DNA of 64,000 nucleotides, from positions 780,721 through 844,720 of the forward strand of contig NZ_WGLM01000005.1 in assembly GCF_016125575.1 (NCBI RefSeq), given 5' to 3'. The notes beneath the pieces were generated by a model. The model saw only the letters and a program-made list of their open reading frames with translations. It did not search any database and was not told the DNA's origin. Below, piece by piece: positions 1 through 10,066 of this stretch (position 1 is the stretch's first letter; each line of letters starts with the position of its first letter). The position numbers were made by a program, and so were the translations under genes. Origin of the DNA: Limimaricola sp. (GTDB taxonomy: Bacteria > Pseudomonadota > Alphaproteobacteria > Rhodobacterales > Rhodobacteraceae).

Positions 1-1316
1 GCGAGCAGGAACCGGCTGAGTTCGCCGCCTGAAGCGATCTTGTCGAGCGGGCCGGGCGGCGCGCCGGGATTGGTGGCGACAGTGAAGGTGACGGCATCGG
101 CCCCTTCGGGCCCGGCATCGCCCGGCGCGACTTGGGTGGTAAAGACCGCGCGCTCCATCTTCAGTGGCGCCAGCTCTGCGGCCATCGCGGTATCCAGCGC
201 TCGGGCCGCCTTGGCGCGGGCCGCCGAGAGGGCCTTGGCCGCTGCATCAAAGGCAGTTTCAGCGGCAACGACCGCGTCACGCAGCGCCTTGATATCGCGG
301 GCGCCGCCATCCAGCGCCGCAAGACGCGCACGCAACTCGTCGGCAAAGCCGCCCAAATCGTCCGGGGCGATGCCGTGCTTTCGTGCCAGTGCACGAATGG
401 CGAAAAGCCGCTCTTCAGTCTCTTCCAATGCGGCAGGATCAAAGCGCAGGGCGTCGAGGCAGTCCGCGACGCCCGTCTGGGCCTCGGCCAGTTCGATCAG
501 CGCCCGCTCGATCGCAGAAAGCGGCGCGTCAAGCCGCCCTTCGGCCTGCGCGGCCGCGCCTTCCAGCCAGCGACTGGCATCCAGCAACATCCGCTCGGCC
601 CCGGCGCCTTCGCCCAGTGCCTCGGCGGCGCGGGCGATGTCAGTGCCGATCTTCTCAGCCGCCTGCATCAGCCGGCGCTCGGAATCGAGGCGCGCCTCCT
701 CGCCCGGTTCGGGGGCCAGTCGGTCCAGCTCGGCCACGGCATGGCGCAGGTAGTCTTCCTCGCTGCGCAGCGCATCGAGCGCGGCCTCGGCTGCTGTCAG
801 ATCCTTGCGTGCCGCGGCCAGTGCCCGCCACGCCGCGCGCGTCGCCTCGATCAACGGAGCGGTCCCGGCAAAGGCATCAAGCAACTGGCGGTGCCCGCGC
901 GGGTTCAAGAGACCGCGGTCGTCATTCTGGCCATGCAATTCCACCAGCGTATCGGACAGCGCGCGCACCACTTCGCCCGAGACGCGGCGATCGTTGACAA
1001 AGCTGGTCTTGCGCCCGTCGGCAGTGTTGACGCGGCGCAGGATCAACTCGTCCTCGGCCACCAGCCCGGCCTCGTCGAGCACGGCACGCGCCGGGTGGCC
1101 GGAGGGCAGATCGAAGACCGCTGTGACCTCACCCTGCGCGGCGCCCGCGCGCACCAGATCGGCCCGACCGCGCCAGCCAAGGACAAAACCAAGCGCATCA
1201 AGCAGGATCGACTTGCCCGCGCCGGTCTCGCCCGTCAGCACGTTCAGGCCCGGCTGGAAGGTCAGCGTCAGCCGGTCGATGATCAGCATGTCGGAAATGT
1301 CGAGGCCGCGCAGCAT
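1..1316 (-). CDS. recN: DNA repair protein RecN, partial (C-terminal end lies beyond the left edge)
   Basis: SMC-like ATPase of double-strand-break repair that acts on DNA in the cytoplasm. The visible N-terminal part begins MLRGLDISDMLIIDRLTL and carries the Walker A motif GETGAGKS at about residue 30, followed by a LHGQNDDR segment typical of RecN. A long Ala/Glu/Arg-rich stretch consistent with the coiled coil follows. The last visible residues (ASGGELSRFLLA) are the ABC-type signature that precedes Walker B, so roughly the last quarter of the protein is missing. The ATG at 1314-1316 was chosen because it gives the family N terminus. The gene lies downstream of bamD, the usual alphaproteobacterial order. 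The identification is firm. Confidence 0.95.
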   Translation of the reverse strand, partial: MLRGLDISDMLIIDRLTLTFQPGLNVLTGETGAGKSILLDALGFVLGWRGRADLVRAGAAQGEVTAVFDLPSGHPARAVLDEAGLVAEDELILRRVNTADGRKTSFVNDRRVSGEVVRALSDTLVELHGQNDDRGLLNPRGHRQLLDAFAGTAPLIEATRAAWRALAAARKDLTAAEAALDALRSEEDYLRHAVAELDRLAPEPGEEARLDSERRLMQAAEKIGTDIARAAEALGEGAGAERMLLDASRWLEGAAAQAEGRLDAPLSAIERALIELAEAQTGVADCLDALRFDPAALEETEERLFAIRALARKHGIAPDDLGGFADELRARLAALDGGARDIKALRDAVVAAETAFDAAAKALSAARAKAARALDTAMAAELAPLKMERAVFTTQVAPGDAGPEGADAVTFTVATNPGAPPGPLDKIASGGELSRFLL

Positions 1317-1462
1317 CGGTCCGTTGCACCCTGTCCTTGCCCGCTGGAGGAGCGCGCCGGTTATCGCATTCCCGAGGCGGGCAATCCAGCATCAATTACG
1401 GCAAGAGGTGACGCCAGACACGAGCCTTGGTGGCCCGCACGCCCCCCATCACAATATCTGCG

Positions 1463-2317
1463 CTAGAGCCAGGCCCCACGCACGGTTTGACGGTAGATTG
1501 CCGAAAGCCAGTTATTGCCAAGCGACCGCGCCTGCAACCCGTGGCCAGTCAGCAGCGCATAGGCATCGTCATACCAAGAGGTCGATTGGAAATTGTGGCC
1601 CAGAATCGCGCCCGCGGTCTGTGCCTCGTCGGTCAAGCCAAGCGCCATATACGCCTCGACCAACCGGTAAAGCGCCTCGGGCGTCTGGCTCGTGGTCGGG
1701 AACTGTTCCACCACAATGCGGAACCGCGCGGCGGCAGCGCCATAGATGCTGCGCTTGAGGTAATAGCGGCCCACCTCCATCTCCTTGGCGGCGAGATGGT
1801 CCATCGCAAGATCGAACTTCAATGTGGCAGCGCGGGCATATTCGCTGTCGGGGTAAGTCTCGATCAGTTTGGTGAAGGCCTTGAGTGCGTCCCTCGTCAA
1901 CGCCTGGTCACGACCAACCTCGTCAATCTGGTCGTAATAGCTCAGCGCCAGCAGATACTGCGCATAGGCCGCGTCCTTGCCGGTGGGATAGTTGTCGAGA
2001 TAGCGCTGCGCGGCGGCGCGCGTGTTATCGTAATCGGCCGCCTTGTGATAGGCGAACGCCTCCATGATCAGACCGCGCTCGGCCCAAGAGGAATAAGGAT
2101 AAAGCCGTTCGATTTCAGAGAAGTAGAACGCCGCATCCTTGGCCTTGCCGTGCTGAAGCTCGTATTCGCCGCGGGTGTAGATATCGGAGGCCGAATAATT
2201 GTCGAGCGCACCGGGCGCCTTGGGGTCGAAGTTGCTGCAACCACCCAGCACGGTTGCCGCAAGAAACGCCGCGGCCAATGCCTGTCGCGTTGCCAAACCC
2301 GATTTCCACCCTGCCAT
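1463..2317 (-). CDS. bamD: Outer membrane assembly lipoprotein BamD
   Basis: Essential lipoprotein of the BAM complex, which inserts beta-barrel proteins into the outer membrane. From the ATG at 2315-2317 the protein has a lipoprotein signal peptide ending in the lipobox LGGC (Cys about residue 27), so the mature protein should be lipid-anchored in the periplasm. Tetratricopeptide-like repeats follow, with recognisable YPYSSWAERG, LIETYPDSEYA and YGAAAARFRIVVEQFPTT segments. About 284 residues, normal for the family. An upstream in-frame extension to 2422 was rejected because it would bury the signal peptide. The gene sits between lpxC and recN, linking outer-membrane biogenesis to the division cluster. 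Confidence 0.95.
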   Translation of the reverse strand: MAGWKSGLATRQALAAAFLAATVLGGCSNFDPKAPGALDNYSASDIYTRGEYELQHGKAKDAAFYFSEIERLYPYSSWAERGLIMEAFAYHKAADYDNTRAAAQRYLDNYPTGKDAAYAQYLLALSYYDQIDEVGRDQALTRDALKAFTKLIETYPDSEYARAATLKFDLAMDHLAAKEMEVGRYYLKRSIYGAAAARFRIVVEQFPTTSQTPEALYRLVEAYMALGLTDEAQTAGAILGHNFQSTSWYDDAYALLTGHGLQARSLGNNWLSAIYRQTVRGAWL

Positions 2318-2449
2318 AACTCGCGTCCCCGCCTCGTGCCGATCGTCCGACAGGGCACGCGCGGCCCCGGTTGCCTGCCGGTCTAGCATAGAAAAACGAG
2401 GGGCAAAATGTTCTTTTCCCACCCGGTGAAGGTGGCCGCGACGCGGCCC

Positions 2450-3370
2450 TCAGGCCACCGCGGCAAGGTCTGCGGCATGCAGGCTCGCCCCGGGCAGAAG
2501 CCGCTCCATGTCCGGCGTGCAGGTATCCCAGGTCCAGGTCTCGGGACGCTCCATCACCGCGCGCAGAAGTGCGTTGGTCAGGGCATGGCCGGCACGGTGG
2601 CCCGTGTAGCGGCCAATGATCGGCGCGCCGGCAGTTGCCAGATCGCCCATCGCGTCCAGCATCTTGTGGCGCACGGCCTCGTCCTTCTGACGCAGGCCAC
2701 CCGGGCTGAGCACCTGGTCACCGTCGACCACCACCGCGTTTTCCAACGTGCCACCCAGCGCCAGCCCCTTCGCGCGCATCGCGTCGACATCGGCCTGCCG
2801 GCAGAACGTCCGGCTGGAGCAAAGTTCGCGCACGAAGGCACCGTTTGCCATGTCGAGCGCCAGTTCCTGCTGCCCGATCGCGGCATCGGCAAAGTCGATT
2901 CGGAAATCGATGCGCAGGCGGTCGGCCGGCTCCAGACGCGCGACGGCGGCACCGCGGCGGACTTCGACCGCCTGCAGCATCCGCATGACGCGCAGCGGCG
3001 CTGCCAGCCTTTGCACGCCAGCAGCAAGGATCGCGCGGACGAACGGCGCTGCACTGCCGTCAAGGATCGGCACTTCGGGGCCATCGATCTCGACAAGGAC
3101 GTTGTGCAGACCGCAGCCCGCAAGCGCCGCCATCAGGTGTTCGACCGTCGCAACGCTGACGCCATCGGCGTTACGCAGCCGGGTGTTGAGCGGCGTCTGC
3201 TCGACCATGTCCCAGCGCGCGGGCAGCAACGCGCCACGCGCGGCGGCGTCAACCCGGCAAAAGACGATCCCGTGATCGGCAGGTGCGGGGCGCAGCACAA
3301 GGCGCGCAGGGCGGCCACGATGAAGGCCCACCCCGGCAAAGCGCACTACCTGTCTGATCGTCGTCTGCAA
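2450..3370 (-). CDS. lpxC: UDP-3-O-acyl-N-acetylglucosamine deacetylase LpxC
   Basis: Zinc amidase that performs the committed step of lipid A synthesis. The family landmarks are present: GVGLHRG near the N terminus, the metal-site segment TVEHLMAALAGCGLHN, the EIDGPEVPILDGSA block, HKMLDAMGDLA, and the C-terminal GHRAGHALTN with the catalytic His. The reading frame stays open to a GTG at 3430, but known LpxC proteins begin close to the QTT segment. I therefore prefer the TTG at 3368-3370, which has a GGGGGCAGG purine tract just upstream; a GTG at 3385 is also possible. It lies downstream of ftsZ but is separated from it by a probable terminator, so it may have its own promoter. Confidence 0.93.
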   Translation of the reverse strand: MQTTIRQVVRFAGVGLHRGRPARLVLRPAPADHGIVFCRVDAAARGALLPARWDMVEQTPLNTRLRNADGVSVATVEHLMAALAGCGLHNVLVEIDGPEVPILDGSAAPFVRAILAAGVQRLAAPLRVMRMLQAVEVRRGAAVARLEPADRLRIDFRIDFADAAIGQQELALDMANGAFVRELCSSRTFCRQADVDAMRAKGLALGGTLENAVVVDGDQVLSPGGLRQKDEAVRHKMLDAMGDLATAGAPIIGRYTGHRAGHALTNALLRAVMERPETWTWDTCTPDMERLLPGASLHAADLAAVA

Positions 3371-3544
3371 ACCTGCCCCCTGCACCCCGGCGGAAACTCT
3401 TGTGGATATCGGGTAAACGGACGTTCTCACCGCCTCAACTCACAGATTGCAACAGACTGAAACAGGCCCCCGCACCAGCCCGCGTTCAACGGCGGCATCG
3501 GCGGAATCTCGCCATTTTGAGCTAAATCTGTTACCAAAGACGCG

Positions 3545-3568
3545 AAAGGCCGCCCGAAGGCGGCCTTT
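3545..3568 (-). terminator. Probable rho-independent terminator after ftsZ
   Basis: A perfect 10-bp inverted repeat, AAAGGCCGCC and GGCGGCCTTT around a 4-base loop, lies 22 bp past the ftsZ stop in the direction of ftsZ transcription. The stem itself ends in three T on the transcript side, but only a weak T-tract follows. It should end or attenuate the ftsQAZ transcript before lpxC. Confidence 0.65.
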
Positions 3569-3590
3569 GCGATAAGTCCGATCGACAAGG

Positions 3591-5213
3591 TCAGTTGGCC
3601 TGACGACGCAGGAATGCAGGTATCTCGATCCGCTCCTGCTCGGGGTCGGGCTCGGCCGTTTCGCGCTGCGCACTGACCTGCGGCTGCTGCCGCGCGGGCT
3701 GGGCCGCCTCGGCATGGTGGCCCGTCATGCGCCCGATCAACGAGTTGATGCCAAAGCCCTTTTTCTCGCCCTCGGGCGCGCGGGCCGGGGCAGCTGCCGC
3801 AGGGCGCGGTGCGGCCGGCTGTGCCGCGGCAGGCTGCTGGGCGGGGCGCTGCGCCGCGGCGCCGGGGCCACGGTTGATCGCTGCCTGCAGCCGGGCCAAC
3901 GCCTCGGGCGTCGGCGTGCCGGGCGCGGGCGCACGCGGGGCAACAAAGGCCTCGGGCTCGGGCGTGCTTACCGGCTGGGCGCGCGGCGCGTAGGCCGGCG
4001 GCGGAAGCTCGTCGTCATCGTCGGTCTCGAAGTCGTCAAAGATGTCCTCTGCCTGCTCGAAGGCCGTCTCGCGCTCCTCGTCAAAGAGCGTGGGCTCGGG
4101 TTCGGCCGCGGGTGCTTCGGTGCGCGCAGCAGCGGCAACGGGCGCGGAGGCCGCCGCGGGTTTCTCACGCGGGGTTTCTGCACTGACGCTTTGTTTCAAC
4201 GGCTGCGCCATCGAACGGCGCGGGCCCGGAACCGCCTCGCTGCGGCTGACCGCGTCGATGCCAGTCGCCACGACCGAAACGCGCATCCGGCCTTCCATCG
4301 AGGAATCGAGCGTCGAACCAACGATGATGTTGGCGTCGGCATCGACCTTTTCACGGATCTTGTTGGCAGCCTCGTCCAGTTCGAACAGGGTCAGGTCATG
4401 CCCGCCGGTGATGTTGATCAGCACGCCACGCGCGCCTTCAAGGCTGATCTCGTCGAGCAGCGGGTTGGCGATGGCCTTTTCGGCGGCCTCGATGGCGCGG
4501 TTTTCGCCCTCGGCCTCGCCCGTGCCCATCATCGCCTTGCCCATCTCGTCCATCACCGCACGCACGTCGGCAAAGTCGAGGTTGATCAGGCCGGGCCGCA
4601 CCATCAGGTCGGTCACACCCTTGACGCCCTGGTAGAGCACGTCGTCGGCCATCGCGAAGGCTTCGGTGAAGGTCGTGCGCTCGTTGGCAAGGCGGAAAAG
4701 GTTCTGGTTGGGAATGATGATGAGGGTATCGACAACCTTCTGAAGCGCCTCGACCCCCTCCTCGGCCTGACGCATCCGCTTGGCGCCCTCAAACTGAAAT
4801 GGCTTGGTCACAACGCCAACGGTCAGTACGCCCAGCTCGCGCGCCGCCTGCGCGATGATCGGGGCCGCGCCGGTACCAGTGCCGCCGCCCATGCCCGCAG
4901 TGATGAAGCACATGTGCGCGCCGGCCAGATGGTCGACGATCTGTTCGATCGATTCTTCGGCGGCAGCCGATCCAACACTGGGACGGGCGCCCGCGCCGAG
5001 GCCCTCGGTTACCTTCACACCCATCTGGATGCGCGCCTGCGAGCGCGACTGCTGAAGCGCCTGCGCGTCGGTATTGGCGACGACAAACTCGACTCCATCG
5101 AGTTGCTTGTCGATCATGTTGTTAACCGCGTTGCCACCAGCGCCGCCCACGCCGAAGACGGTGATCCGGGGCTTGAGCTCGTCCTGCCCGGGCAAGGAGA
5201 GATTGAGTGTCAT
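3591..5213 (-). CDS. ftsZ: Cell division protein FtsZ
   Basis: Tubulin-like GTPase that polymerises into the Z ring at midcell. The GTP-binding domain starts right after a short N tail ([18 protein letters not shown]), with the tubulin signature GGGTGTG at about residues 109-115 and NxDxQAL at about 48-53. After about residue 325 comes a long Ala/Pro/Glu-rich disordered linker. The protein ends with the conserved peptide [12 protein letters not shown] that binds FtsA and other partners. At 540 residues it is long because of the linker, as is usual in Rhodobacterales. The ATG at 5211-5213 gives the normal N terminus. A 175-bp gap to ftsA, rich in A/T around 5310-5340, probably holds a dedicated ftsZ promoter. 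Confidence 0.98.
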   Translation of the reverse strand: MTLNLSLPGQDELKPRITVFGVGGAGGNAVNNMIDKQLDGVEFVVANTDAQALQQSRSQARIQMGVKVTEGLGAGARPSVGSAAAEESIEQIVDHLAGAHMCFITAGMGGGTGTGAAPIIAQAARELGVLTVGVVTKPFQFEGAKRMRQAEEGVEALQKVVDTLIIIPNQNLFRLANERTTFTEAFAMADDVLYQGVKGVTDLMVRPGLINLDFADVRAVMDEMGKAMMGTGEAEGENRAIEAAEKAIANPLLDEISLEGARGVLINITGGHDLTLFELDEAANKIREKVDADANIIVGSTLDSSMEGRMRVSVVATGIDAVSRSEAVPGPRRSMAQPLKQSVSAETPREKPAAASAPVAAAARTEAPAAEPEPTLFDEERETAFEQAEDIFDDFETDDDDELPPPAYAPRAQPVSTPEPEAFVAPRAPAPGTPTPEALARLQAAINRGPGAAAQRPAQQPAAAQPAAPRPAAAAPARAPEGEKKGFGINSLIGRMTGHHAEAAQPARQQPQVSAQRETAEPDPEQERIEIPAFLRRQAN

Positions 5214-5388
5214 GCTCTGTCCGCCTGTCTGTTACGGGCCCGTCCCACCGGGGCCTCTTCCCTAAATTGATCGAATGCTACCGGTATCTACAGCCGAGGT
5301 CACGGAAAAAACGTCCTTTGACCACAAAATCTGGCTGGATTCCGCTGATTTCCCGCTCGATTTCGACGGAAGCGCCAAATCTTGCGGA

Positions 5389-6723
5389 TCACCAGTTGTC
5401 CTTGAACCATTTGACGGCCCTCCTCAGCGACCGGCCCCCGTTCCTTTCGGCCGGAATATCGAAATCCCAGCATTCGTCCTGCGGGTGCGCCGCGAAGAGG
5501 GCAAGGCCCACCGCGGCGGAAAAGGCCGGGCCGGTCGCCGCCTGCGGCAGGCCCTGCACCCGCAACGGACGGCCCATGCGCACCTGCTGGCCAAGGATAC
5601 GCGAGGCCAGGCCATCAAGGCCGGGTATCTGGCTGCCGCCGCCGGTCAGCACGATCTGCCGACTGGGCAAATGGTCGAACCCGGCCGCATCAAGGCGCGC
5701 GCGCACCTCTTCGAGGATCTCCTCGACCCGCGGACGCATGATGCCGATCAGTTCGGCCCGGCTGACGGTCCTGCGGTCGCGCTCCCAGTCGCCGGAATTG
5801 CCGCCGGTCTCGATCATCTCGCGGTCGTCCATGCCGGTGGCGACCACACCGCCATGGACGGTCTTGATCCGCTCGGCATTGTTCATCGGCACCTGCAGGC
5901 CCATCGAGATGTCGGCGGTTACGTGATCGCCGCCCATCCGCACGGTGTCGGCATAGATCATGTGTTTCTTGATGAAGACCGACAGGCTGGTTGCGCCGCC
6001 GCCCATGTCGATGCAGGCGGCACCCAGTTCCTGCTCGTCCTCGACTAGGCTGGAAATGCCCGCGACATAGGCCGACGAGGCCAGCCCCGCGACCTCCAGA
6101 TCGCAGCGCCCGATACAGTGCAGCATGTTGCGGATCGCGGTCTGGTCGACGGTCAGGACGTGCAGGTCGGTGGTCAGCATGTTGCCGATCTGGCCACGCG
6201 GATCGGCCAGCCCGCTGCGGTGATCAAGCGCGAAGTTCACCGGCTGGGCGTGCAGCACCTCGCGGCCCGCGCCGAAATCGGGGGCGTCGCAGGCAGCCAG
6301 CACGCGGCCGATATCGGCATCGCCCACCGTCTGCCCCTCGACCTCGACCTGCCCTTCCAGCCCGTAGGACCGCGGATTGGCCCCCGAGAGACAGGCGATG
6401 ACGTGATCGACGCGCAGGTTGGCCATCTTCTGCGCGGCCTTCACCGCGGTGCGGATCGCCAGTTCGGTTTCCTGCATCGCGTCGATCTCGCCAAACCGCA
6501 CGCCGCGTGAACGGGTGGTGGCTGCCCCGATCACCCGAAAGGCCGATTGCCCGGCCATCGCGCCTACGCCGTCCTGCGGTCGGAACCTGTCGGGCCCGTC
6601 GAACCGCAGCACGAGGCAGGCGATCTTGGAGGTGCCAATGTCGAGGATCGCGACAACGCCGCGCTGCATCGCCGCCTTGCGCATGTTCCGCATCGCGCGC
6701 TGGCTCTGGTAGAGGTTCTGCAT
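5389..6723 (-). CDS. ftsA: Cell division protein FtsA
   Basis: Actin-like ATPase that anchors FtsZ to the inner membrane and recruits later division proteins. The phosphate-1 motif ILDIGTSKIACLVL is near residue 26, the second phosphate motif appears as CIDMGGGATSLSVF, and the adenosine motif as VLTGGGSQIPGL. It ends with a basic/aromatic tail (RRAVKWFKDNW) that fits the membrane-targeting amphipathic helix. Length about 444 residues. The ATG at 6721-6723 overlaps the ftsQ stop by one base (TGATG); a GTG one codon earlier would give a 4-base overlap. Either way translation is coupled to ftsQ. Confidence 0.97.
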   Translation of the reverse strand: MQNLYQSQRAMRNMRKAAMQRGVVAILDIGTSKIACLVLRFDGPDRFRPQDGVGAMAGQSAFRVIGAATTRSRGVRFGEIDAMQETELAIRTAVKAAQKMANLRVDHVIACLSGANPRSYGLEGQVEVEGQTVGDADIGRVLAACDAPDFGAGREVLHAQPVNFALDHRSGLADPRGQIGNMLTTDLHVLTVDQTAIRNMLHCIGRCDLEVAGLASSAYVAGISSLVEDEQELGAACIDMGGGATSLSVFIKKHMIYADTVRMGGDHVTADISMGLQVPMNNAERIKTVHGGVVATGMDDREMIETGGNSGDWERDRRTVSRAELIGIMRPRVEEILEEVRARLDAAGFDHLPSRQIVLTGGGSQIPGLDGLASRILGQQVRMGRPLRVQGLPQAATGPAFSAAVGLALFAAHPQDECWDFDIPAERNGGRSLRRAVKWFKDNW

Positions 6724-7610
6724 CACTGTCCCGTCCCTGTTATACTTGCCTTGATCTCTGGCGCCGCATCGGGGGCCGCCTTGCTCAACCGGATTGTCGG
6801 CCGGTCCTCGTTACGCAGATCGAGCGCCACGATGGCCCGGTCGAAAACGCCTTGTGCCTGCTGCATTGCGACTGCCCGCTCGAACGCGCGCGGGGCTCCG
6901 TCGGCAGGCAGCAGGATGCGCTGGTCATGGTCGAGCACGACGTCCCAGCGGCGCTCGCCCATCCGCACCAGACCGCGAATGCGCGGGCCCAGCGGACCGG
7001 CAGCGGCATAGATCTGAAGCGCCTCGGCCATCGCGTCGCTTGCGCCGTCGCCCGCGATCAGCGGCAGATCGAGCCGGTCTGTCCGCGCGGCCAGCGGCGC
7101 CACAAGCTCGCCCTCGGCATCGATCAGTTGCAGTCCGTCATCACCGCGCCAGATCGCCACAGGCACCCGCGGTACGATGGCCACCTGTAGCGTGCCACCC
7201 GGCCCGATCCCCAGCGTCGCATCGCGCACGGCCGGGATCGCCTCGACGGCATGGCGCATCGCGGTCAGGTCCAGATCAAAAGACGAGACAGGCAGCGACA
7301 GGTGCAGCACCGCCCTGACCGCCGCGGTGGTTTCGGGAGAGGCGCCGGTGATGTCGAGCGTGGCCACACGGAATTCGGGGCGGTTATGCAGGTTCTGGAT
7401 CGCCTGAGCGTAAGAATGCATGACCAGCGCACGGTTCTCTGGCCGATCAAGCCAGACCGAGACGATGATGGCGATCAATGCCATCGGCACACCCACCCGC
7501 AAAAGCGCGCGGAATGACGGTGTCAGCATCATGCGCTGCATCCGGTAATCCAGCCGCGAAGGGGCGGGATCGCGCCGGGTCGCGCCGCGGAAGAAACTCA
7601 ACGATTGCAT
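6723..7610 (-). CDS. ftsQ: Cell division protein FtsQ
   Basis: Bitopic inner-membrane protein that connects early and late divisome proteins. After a basic cytoplasmic N-terminal segment, one transmembrane helix (about residues 38-55, [16 protein letters not shown]) is followed by a periplasmic POTRA-like domain ([19 protein letters not shown]) and the FtsQ beta domain. About 295 residues from the ATG at 7608-7610, which overlaps the end of ddl by 13 bp; an upstream start at 7631 would add seven residues. It lies between ddl and ftsA, the classical ddl-ftsQ-ftsA order. Confidence 0.95.
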   Translation of the reverse strand: MQSLSFFRGATRRDPAPSRLDYRMQRMMLTPSFRALLRVGVPMALIAIIVSVWLDRPENRALVMHSYAQAIQNLHNRPEFRVATLDITGASPETTAAVRAVLHLSLPVSSFDLDLTAMRHAVEAIPAVRDATLGIGPGGTLQVAIVPRVPVAIWRGDDGLQLIDAEGELVAPLAARTDRLDLPLIAGDGASDAMAEALQIYAAAGPLGPRIRGLVRMGERRWDVVLDHDQRILLPADGAPRAFERAVAMQQAQGVFDRAIVALDLRNEDRPTIRLSKAAPDAAPEIKASITGTGQ

Positions 7611-8512
7611 GAGGCATCCTCCACCAGCCAACGACAGAGATCCGGGAAGGGCACACCTGCCAGTGCCGCCTGCTCGGGGGCCAGCGATGTGGGGGTCATT
7701 CCCGGCTGGGTGTTGGTTTCCAGCAGGATCAGGCCGTCAAGGCCACGGCTTTCGTCCCAGCGGAAATCAGTCCGGCTGAGGCCGCGGCAGCCCAGCGCCC
7801 GATGGGCGCGCAGCGCGTAATCAAGGCAAGCATCGGCGATCTCGGCCGGCACCTCGGCAGGCACGATGTGGCGCGACCCGCCGGGGGCGTATTTCGCGTG
7901 GTAGTCGTACCAGCCGTCAGTCACGATATCGGTGACGCCGAGCGGCCGGTCGCCCATCACCGCAACGGTCAGATCGCGACCCGGCGCGAAGGCTTCGACC
8001 AGCACTGTGTCGGGCATCGTGTCGTCCAGCTGCGGCGGGCTGTTGGCGGCCTCGCGCACGATGTAGACGCCCACGCTGGAGCCTTCGTTATTGGGCTTCG
8101 CCACGTAGGGCGGCGGCATCACGTGGCGCGCGCGCACCTCGTCGCGTGGGGCCAGCAGGCTGTCCATCGCGGGCAGGCCAGCCGCGCGGTAAACCTCCTT
8201 GGTGCGGGTCTTGTTCATGGCCAGCGCCGAGGCCAGCACGCCGGAATGCGTGTAGGGGATGCGCAACCATTCCAGCAGGCCCTGAACGCAGCCATCCTCG
8301 CCCCAGCGGCCATGAAGTGCGTTGAAGACGACATCGGGGGCGGTCTCGGCCAGCCGCGCGGGCAGGTCGGGGCCGGCATCGACCTCGATCACCTCGCATC
8401 CTGCAACCCGCAACGCGGCAGCGCATTCGCGGCCCGAACTGAGCGACACGTCACGCTCGGCCGAAGGGCCACCCATCAACACCACGACGCGGGGGTTTGT
8501 CCTGCTCGACAT
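7598..8512 (-). CDS. ddl: D-alanine--D-alanine ligase
   Basis: ATP-grasp ligase that makes the D-Ala-D-Ala dipeptide for peptidoglycan precursors in the cytoplasm. Recognisable motifs in order: [16 protein letters not shown] at the N terminus, [18 protein letters not shown], the ATP-grasp segment [16 protein letters not shown], and the metal-binding end motif [20 protein letters not shown]. 304 residues, normal length. The start is ATG at 8510-8512. It lies upstream of and overlaps ftsQ, and follows murB with a 90-bp gap. It is of the DdlB kind by position. Confidence 0.96.
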   Translation of the reverse strand: MSSRTNPRVVVLMGGPSAERDVSLSSGRECAAALRVAGCEVIEVDAGPDLPARLAETAPDVVFNALHGRWGEDGCVQGLLEWLRIPYTHSGVLASALAMNKTRTKEVYRAAGLPAMDSLLAPRDEVRARHVMPPPYVAKPNNEGSSVGVYIVREAANSPPQLDDTMPDTVLVEAFAPGRDLTVAVMGDRPLGVTDIVTDGWYDYHAKYAPGGSRHIVPAEVPAEIADACLDYALRAHRALGCRGLSRTDFRWDESRGLDGLILLETNTQPGMTPTSLAPEQAALAGVPFPDLCRWLVEDASCNR

Positions 8513-8602
8513 TCCCGCTGCCTCTGAACGCGGACCTTGGCTGGCCCGTCGTATTCGTCATTCGGCCCTTGCCCTGGACCTGCCCCGTTTCGGGGTCAAT
8601 TC

Positions 8603-9520
8603 TCAGGCGGGATCGCCGACCCGCATGATTTCCCACTCTAGCGTGATCGCACTGTTTTCGTAAACCTTTTTTCGGACCTCTTCGCCCAGCATTTCAAGGT
8701 CAGCCGCGGTTGCGCCGCCCGCATTGGTCAGGAAATTGGCGTGCATCGGGTTCATCTGTGCGCCGCCCAGCCGGGCACCGCGCAGCCCGGCCGCGTCGAT
8801 CAGGCTCCACGCTTTCATTTCGTGGGTATCGGAGGCGAGCCCGGTCGAGGAAAACCCCGCCGGATTGCGGAAGGTCGAGCCCGCGGTGCGGTCCTTGGTG
8901 GGCTGGCTGGCATCGCGGCGGGCGATCTGGTCATCCATCCGCGCGGCAAGGGCTGCGGGATCGCCCGGGGGTGCGGCGAAGGTCGCGGCGGTGATGACGG
9001 CGCCGTCGGGCAGGCTGCTCTGCCGGTAGGCCAGTTGCAGGCGGGCGGCGGGCCAGTCCGCGACGGTGCCATCGCGCAGGACAAGGCGGACCGATTGCAG
9101 CAGCTCGGCCACGTAGCTGCCGTAGCAGCCCGCGTTCATCCGCACGGCGCCGCCGATCGTGCCCGGGATGGTGCGCAGGAAGGTCAGGTCGCGCCCCGCC
9201 TCCGCCGCGCGGCGCGCGACATGGGCATCCAGCGCGGCAGCCCCTGCGGTGACGGTCTCGGCCGCCGCGATGGCGTTGAAGCCACGCCCGAGGCGGATGA
9301 CGACGCCCCGAATGCCGCCATCCCGCACGATCAGGTTGGACCCCACCCCCATCGGAAAGACCGGCACGGCAGGGTCGAGCGCGGCAAGGAAAGCCGCCAG
9401 ATCCTCCTCGTCGGCGGGCTGGAACAACCAGTCCGCCGGCCCGCCGACGCGCAGCCATGTCAGGTCCGCCAGCGGGCGGTGGGGCGTGAGGGTGCCACGG
9501 GGGGTAGGAAGCTCTGTCAT
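8603..9520 (-). CDS. murB: UDP-N-acetylenolpyruvoylglucosamine reductase MurB
   Basis: FAD-dependent enzyme that reduces UDP-GlcNAc-enolpyruvate to UDP-MurNAc with NADPH. FAD-binding motifs are clear: [16 protein letters not shown] and [22 protein letters not shown] and GSTFRNP follow, and the C terminus carries the catalytic Glu in the [11 protein letters not shown] context. The pattern fits the shorter type II MurB. About 305 residues from the ATG at 9518-9520; the open frame extends 12 codons upstream but without family similarity. An unusual A/T-rich stretch lies about 80-120 bp upstream and may carry its own promoter. Confidence 0.96.
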   Translation of the reverse strand: MTELPTPRGTLTPHRPLADLTWLRVGGPADWLFQPADEEDLAAFLAALDPAVPVFPMGVGSNLIVRDGGIRGVVIRLGRGFNAIAAAETVTAGAAALDAHVARRAAEAGRDLTFLRTIPGTIGGAVRMNAGCYGSYVAELLQSVRLVLRDGTVADWPAARLQLAYRQSSLPDGAVITAATFAAPPGDPAALAARMDDQIARRDASQPTKDRTAGSTFRNPAGFSSTGLASDTHEMKAWSLIDAAGLRGARLGGAQMNPMHANFLTNAGGATAADLEMLGEEVRKKVYENSAITLEWEIMRVGDPA

Positions 9521-9583
9521 GCCGGCTGGTTTCGCCGAGCGTGGGCCGCTTGGCAAGGGCCCGAAAAGCGGGGATTTCGGGGC

Positions 9584-9635
9584 GTCCCCATGGGGACAGC
9601 TTTTAGTGATTTGATTTTATGATATAATTTTTTGG
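9584..9635. other. 14-bp perfect palindrome plus AT-rich tract upstream of murB
   Basis: GTCCCCATGGGGAC (9584-9597) is a perfect palindrome. It is followed by about 35 bases that are almost all A/T, including TATAAT at 9623-9628 on the plus strand, in a background of about two-thirds G/C. No good -35 partner was found on either strand. It may be the murB promoter and operator region (minus strand) or a hairpin-plus-T-tract terminator reading on the plus strand. Function not assigned. Confidence 0.4.
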
Positions 9636-9724
9636 ACGGGTTCTGCCGCCCGGAATCTCATAGGGCACCTGCCCGCCGTGCGGACGGGCGGAAGGCCTGT
9701 CGGGCCGCTCACCGGGCTACGCCC

Positions 9725-10030
9725 TCAGGGCGCGTTCGGCGGCTTGGCGTTTGCGCGGGTTTTGGCATGATGGCGGCCGATCAGGCCGCCGATTGCCAGT
9801 CCGACGGCGGCGGGAAGGACGATGAAGAGGGCGGCGATGAAGTAGCCCAGCCCGTCCCAGCCATGTGTCGCGCGGGCCAGAAACCAAAGCCAACCGACGC
9901 ATGCCAGCATCAACCCGACGGGCCCCCAGACCGCCCATGCCCGTCCGGTCCTGCCAAGGCCATACCCGAGGGCTGCGCCAACCACCCCACTGCCAACTGG
10001 CAGGACGGTCAGGATGACGGGTTCGCCCAT
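9725..10030 (-). CDS. Small membrane protein of unknown function
   Basis: A 101-residue protein starting MGEPVILTVLPVGSG, with about three predicted hydrophobic helices: residues about 5-25 (Gly/Val-rich), 31-51 (VWGPVGLMLACVGWLWFL) and 61-85 (GYFIAALFIVLPAAVGLAIG). It ends in a basic tail (RHHAKTRANAK). I do not recognise a family. It lies between the DUF2484 pair and murB, on the same strand as the dcw genes, 36 bp after the second DUF2484 gene, so it is probably co-transcribed. Length, membrane character and position suggest a minor envelope protein; nothing more specific can be said. Confidence 0.7.
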   Translation of the reverse strand: MGEPVILTVLPVGSGVVGAALGYGLGRTGRAWAVWGPVGLMLACVGWLWFLARATHGWDGLGYFIAALFIVLPAAVGLAIGGLIGRHHAKTRANAKPPNAP

Positions 10031-10066
10031 GGCGCTCTCCTCGGTCTGGCGGCAGTGGTGCGGCCC

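Noticed and set aside
9623..9628. TATAAT as a plus-strand promoter
   Set aside because: No -35 element at proper distance and no plus-strand gene downstream.
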